DNA of 8,107 nucleotides from Desulfobacteraceae bacterium (GTDB lineage Bacteria; Desulfobacterota; DSM-4660; Desulfatiglandales; Desulfatiglandaceae): assembly GCA_030632525.1 (NCBI GenBank), contig DAOVUP010000046.1, positions 1-8,107 of the forward strand, written 5' to 3'. Each line of letters begins with the position of its first letter. Position 1 is the stretch's first letter. Positions 6,104-8,107 of this stretch are shown here, in pieces. The notes under the pieces were generated by a model. It was given only the letters and a program-made list of their open reading frames with translations, did not search any database and had not been told where the DNA came from. The translations under genes and the position numbers were made by a program.

Positions 6104-6227
6104 CTAAAATTCTCTTGCGCCTAAAGTCATCGGTTCCAGTTTTCCCGCGGGATTGAATGTTTAAAAAGATGTTTATCTTTATACCCAATACCTAATACCC
6201 AGTACCCAGTACCTAATACCCAACCCC
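6104..6227 (-). other. Long livG-livF spacer on the minus strand
   Basis: This 124-base gap is the longest within either operon. It holds the heptamer repeat at 6181-6222, an AT-rich six-pair hairpin (AAAGAT at 6165-6170 with ATCTTT at 6175-6180), and the perfect palindrome TCCCGCGGGA at 6143-6152. No open reading frame or clear promoter is visible. The structures could influence how much LivF is made relative to LivG, but that is inference. Confidence 0.5.
6181..6222 (-). repeat. Six-unit heptamer tandem repeat (ATACCCA on plus strand)
   Basis: Six consecutive 7-bp units read on the plus strand ATACCCA, ATACCTA, ATACCCA, GTACCCA, GTACCTA and ATACCCA. The variation is confined to the first and sixth positions and is all transitions. 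On the transcribed strand the unit is TGGGTAT. The array begins five bases after the stop codon of the minus-strand LivG. Heptanucleotide tandem repeats are known as the STRR family in filamentous cyanobacteria; the rest of this window does not suggest a cyanobacterium, so this is a resemblance in form only. Confidence 0.85.
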
Positions 6228-7034
6228 CTACGCCCCCAATCTGGAGTAGGTGATGTCTTCTTCACCTAAATAGGCCTTTATGACATTTTCGTCGTGTCTT
6301 ATCTCCTGTGGTTCCCCCTCTGCAATTTTCTGGCCGAAATCGAGGACACAGATCCGGTCAGATATGTCCATTACCACCCCCATGTCGTGCTCTATCAGAA
6401 TAATAGTTGTCTCCCATTCTTCGTTGATATCTAAGATAAAACGGGCCATATCTTCGGTCTCTTCAAGATTCATCCCTGTGGCAGGTTCATCTAAGAGGAG
6501 CACTCTTGGTTTCATGGCTAAGGCACGGGCCAATTCCACACGCTTCTGAAGTCCGTACGGGAGGGCATGAACTACCTGTTTCCTGATATGTTCTATTTCG
6601 AGTAGATCTATGATCTTTTCTTCTATCTCTTTCCGGAGGAGGATCTCTTCGGTTCGCGACTTGCCATAATAGATTCCGCCGGAAAAGAATCCTGATTTCA
6701 GATGCACGTGCGCGCCCAACTTTATATTGTCTAAGACGGTCATATGGGCAAAGAGTTCAACGTTTTGAAACGTGCGTGCGATGCCCAAGCCTGCAATTTT
6801 ATGCGGCTTCATCTCTGAGATATCCCGGTCTTCAAATATGACCCTCCCCTTTTCGGGATGGTAAAATCTATTGATACAGTTCAGCAGGCAGGTTTTCCCT
6901 GCCCCGTTAGGGCCGATAATTGAAAATATCTCCCCCTTCCTTACCCCGGTGGTCACGCCGTTCAGGGCCATGAGACCTCCGAAACTTAGGTGGATGTCTT
7001 TGACTTGAAGCTGGTATTCTTCTCTGTTTCCCAT
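6228..7034 (-). CDS. livG: LivG-type ABC transporter ATP-binding protein
   Basis: This 268-residue ATPase has a textbook LivG pattern: Walker A GPNGAGKT (41-48, followed by Cys), GIARTFQNVELF at the Q-loop, signature LPYGLQKRVELARALA (from L158), Walker B VLLLDEP with D182 and E183, the LivG mark ATGMNLEE after it, H216 in IEHDM, and the C-terminal VIKAYLGEE. Between Q-loop and signature is a segment of about 50 residues (HVHLKSGFFSGGIYYGKS onward) that is typical of LivG and absent from LivF. It is more canonical than the plus-strand LivG, which has altered signature and Walker B surroundings. It lies between an acyl-CoA synthetase and LivF on the same strand, so it probably serves a ligase-linked carboxylate importer. 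No clear ribosome binding site precedes the ATG at 7034; an alternative start would have to be internal. Confidence 0.92.
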   Translation of the reverse strand: MGNREEYQLQVKDIHLSFGGLMALNGVTTGVRKGEIFSIIGPNGAGKTCLLNCINRFYHPEKGRVIFEDRDISEMKPHKIAGLGIARTFQNVELFAHMTVLDNIKLGAHVHLKSGFFSGGIYYGKSRTEEILLRKEIEEKIIDLLEIEHIRKQVVHALPYGLQKRVELARALAMKPRVLLLDEPATGMNLEETEDMARFILDINEEWETTIILIEHDMGVVMDISDRICVLDFGQKIAEGEPQEIRHDENVIKAYLGEEDITYSRLGA

Positions 7035-7111
7035 TCAATATTCGATGTCGGAGTCTTCGCTTACCTGTACGTTTGAAGTTCGATGTTCATCTTTTATTGT
7101 TAATTCTTTCC
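7035..7111 (-). other. Ligase-livG spacer with weak heptamer periodicity
   Basis: This 77-base spacer contains, on the plus strand, TACGTTT, GAAGTTC and GATGTTC as consecutive 7-bp units at 7068-7088. The units share a GTT core. With three imperfect units the repeat is marginal on its own. I see no terminator or promoter, so the ligase and LivG genes are probably co-transcribed. Confidence 0.35.
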
Positions 7112-8107
7112 CTATTCCATGGCCTCTACCTGTTTTACCCTGACGGTGGTCTTCATGCGGAAACCCTTTCCATCTTGGTAACGGATATCCGCTTCAACCT
7201 TCAGCTCTTCTTCCTCACCATACAGGGCTTCGATCAGATCCTTATACCTCTCGGCAACAAATTTTCTCCTCACTTTTCTGGTTCTTGTCAGCTCATCATC
7301 ATCCGCGTCAAGTTCTTTGTATAAAAGAACAAACTTCTTTATCTTGGCCACTTTGGGCAATGACTCATTGGTCTTTGCTATTTCTCCGGCAATCAGATCA
7401 TAGGTCTGTTCCTTCTGCGAAATATCCGTAAAGGTCGTATATGGGATCTGGTTATTCTCAGCCCATTTGCCCACGTTGGCCATATCTATGGCGATCATGG
7501 CCGTGATAAAAGGTCTCTCCTGGCCTATGACCACCGCATCTACAATGTAGGGGCTGAATCTCAATTTTTTTTCTATGAGCTGTGGGGAAAATTTGCTTCC
7601 ATCGATCAGCTTCATCACGTCGGACATGCGATCAATAATAATGACGTGTCCATCGTCTTCAATAAGGGCTGCGTCTCCCGAATGAAACCATCCATCTTTG
7701 AGGGTTGCTGCCGTGGCCTCGGGGTCTTTGTAATAACCTTTAAATATGGTATCTCCCCTGGACAGGAGTTCCCCTGAATCGGATACCTTGAATTCAATCC
7801 CGGGCAGGGGCTTGCCCACAGTATCAAGACGTATGTCATCGGTCCGGTGAATGATGGCGGCGGCAGTTTGTTCGGTCGTGCCGTAGGCCTGCTTGATATT
7901 GACACCCAGGGCCTGAAACATGTTAAATATCTCGGGTCCTAATGGAGCACCACCTGTATAAACGTGGCGTAGTTTTGAGAGACCGAGATAGTTTTTTAAT
8001 GCTCGAAAAAGAAGTAGATAGGCCAGCCGGTTCAGGATTCGCCACCCCATGGGGGGCTTTTTTTTTCTCAGGTTAAAGTCGGCCATCTTGTATCCCACCG
8101 GCTGGAA
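7112..8107 (-). CDS. Long-chain acyl-CoA synthetase, C-terminal part (cut by window edge)
   Basis: This frame stays open to the right edge, where it reads FQPVGYKMADFNLRKKKPP; the GTG at 8098 lies inside the protein and is not its start. About 331 residues are present, roughly the C-terminal half of a synthetase usually 600-650 long. Visible motifs are the LRHVYTGGAPLGPE segment, YGTTEQ (7885-7868, A5), GWFHSGDAALIEDDG (A7), IDRMSDVMKLIDGSKFSP (A8) and LTRTRKVRRKFVAERY, which holds the A10 lysine. The phosphate loop lies beyond the window. This architecture belongs to the FAA1-type long-chain family (AMP-forming), distinct from the shorter FadD-like enzyme on the plus strand. After A10 a tail containing KVEADIRYQDGKG follows, which I recall from ligases beside Liv-type transporters. 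It precedes LivG and LivF on the same strand. Nothing in the visible part is broken. Confidence 0.88.
   Translation of the reverse strand, partial: FQPVGYKMADFNLRKKKPPMGWRILNRLAYLLLFRALKNYLGLSKLRHVYTGGAPLGPEIFNMFQALGVNIKQAYGTTEQTAAAIIHRTDDIRLDTVGKPLPGIEFKVSDSGELLSRGDTIFKGYYKDPEATAATLKDGWFHSGDAALIEDDGHVIIIDRMSDVMKLIDGSKFSPQLIEKKLRFSPYIVDAVVIGQERPFITAMIAIDMANVGKWAENNQIPYTTFTDISQKEQTYDLIAGEIAKTNESLPKVAKIKKFVLLYKELDADDDELTRTRKVRRKFVAERYKDLIEALYGEEEELKVEADIRYQDGKGFRMKTTVRVKQVEAME

Noticed and set aside
6181..6222. CRISPR array
   Set aside because: The units are 7 bp and contiguous with no spacers; this is a simple tandem repeat.
7615..7905. 96-residue open frame on the minus strand in another frame of the long-chain synthetase
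   Set aside because: It lies wholly within the motifs of the synthetase (A5 to A8) in a different frame on the same strand and has no features of its own.
7112..8098. GTG at 8098 as the real start of the long-chain synthetase
   Set aside because: The frame remains open to the window edge, and the family needs about 300 more residues including the phosphate loop, so the gene continues beyond the window.

Overview
The window reads as a bacterial chromosome segment of mid GC content with two densely packed, convergent gene sets. Each set pairs branched-chain amino acid (Liv/HAAT-type) ABC transporter parts with an adenylate-forming acyl-CoA ligase. This pairing, the near absence of other functions, and the style of the proteins suggest an anaerobic fatty-acid or aromatic-acid degrader, most likely of the Desulfobacterota (former Deltaproteobacteria, Syntrophus/Desulfobacter-like). 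The taxonomic call is inference from gene content and recalled family resemblance; there is no rRNA or marker gene here.

Layout. Positions 1-135 are non-coding and hold two hairpin-forming sequences. The plus-strand operon (136-5246) runs LivH-type permease, LivM-type permease, LivG-type ATPase, LivF-type ATPase, then a complete 547-residue FadD-like acyl-CoA ligase. The last four genes overlap or almost touch; a 75-bp spacer separates livH from livM. A 53-bp convergent gap (5247-5299) holds one copy of a palindromic repeat whose inverted partner lies just upstream of livH. The minus-strand set, read from the right edge, runs the C-terminal half of a long-chain acyl-CoA synthetase (cut by the window edge), a LivG-type ATPase and a LivF-type ATPase with a basic C-terminal tail.

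How the genes may work together. Permeases plus two ATPases form the membrane and cytoplasmic parts of a Liv-type importer; the periplasmic binding protein (LivK) is not in the window for either set, and the minus-strand set shows no permeases here. The co-transcribed ligases suggest that the imported compound is a carboxylic acid that is trapped as its CoA thioester, rather than leucine, isoleucine or valine. This is inference from context. The two ATPase pairs are too different from each other to be a recent duplication.

The non-coding DNA is more unusual than the genes. A 36-bp palindromic element occurs as two inverted copies at the borders of the plus-strand operon. Three within-operon spacers carry degenerate 7-bp-periodic repeats of different sequence. 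The livG-livF spacer on the minus strand also has a run of G-tracts that straddles the livG stop codon.
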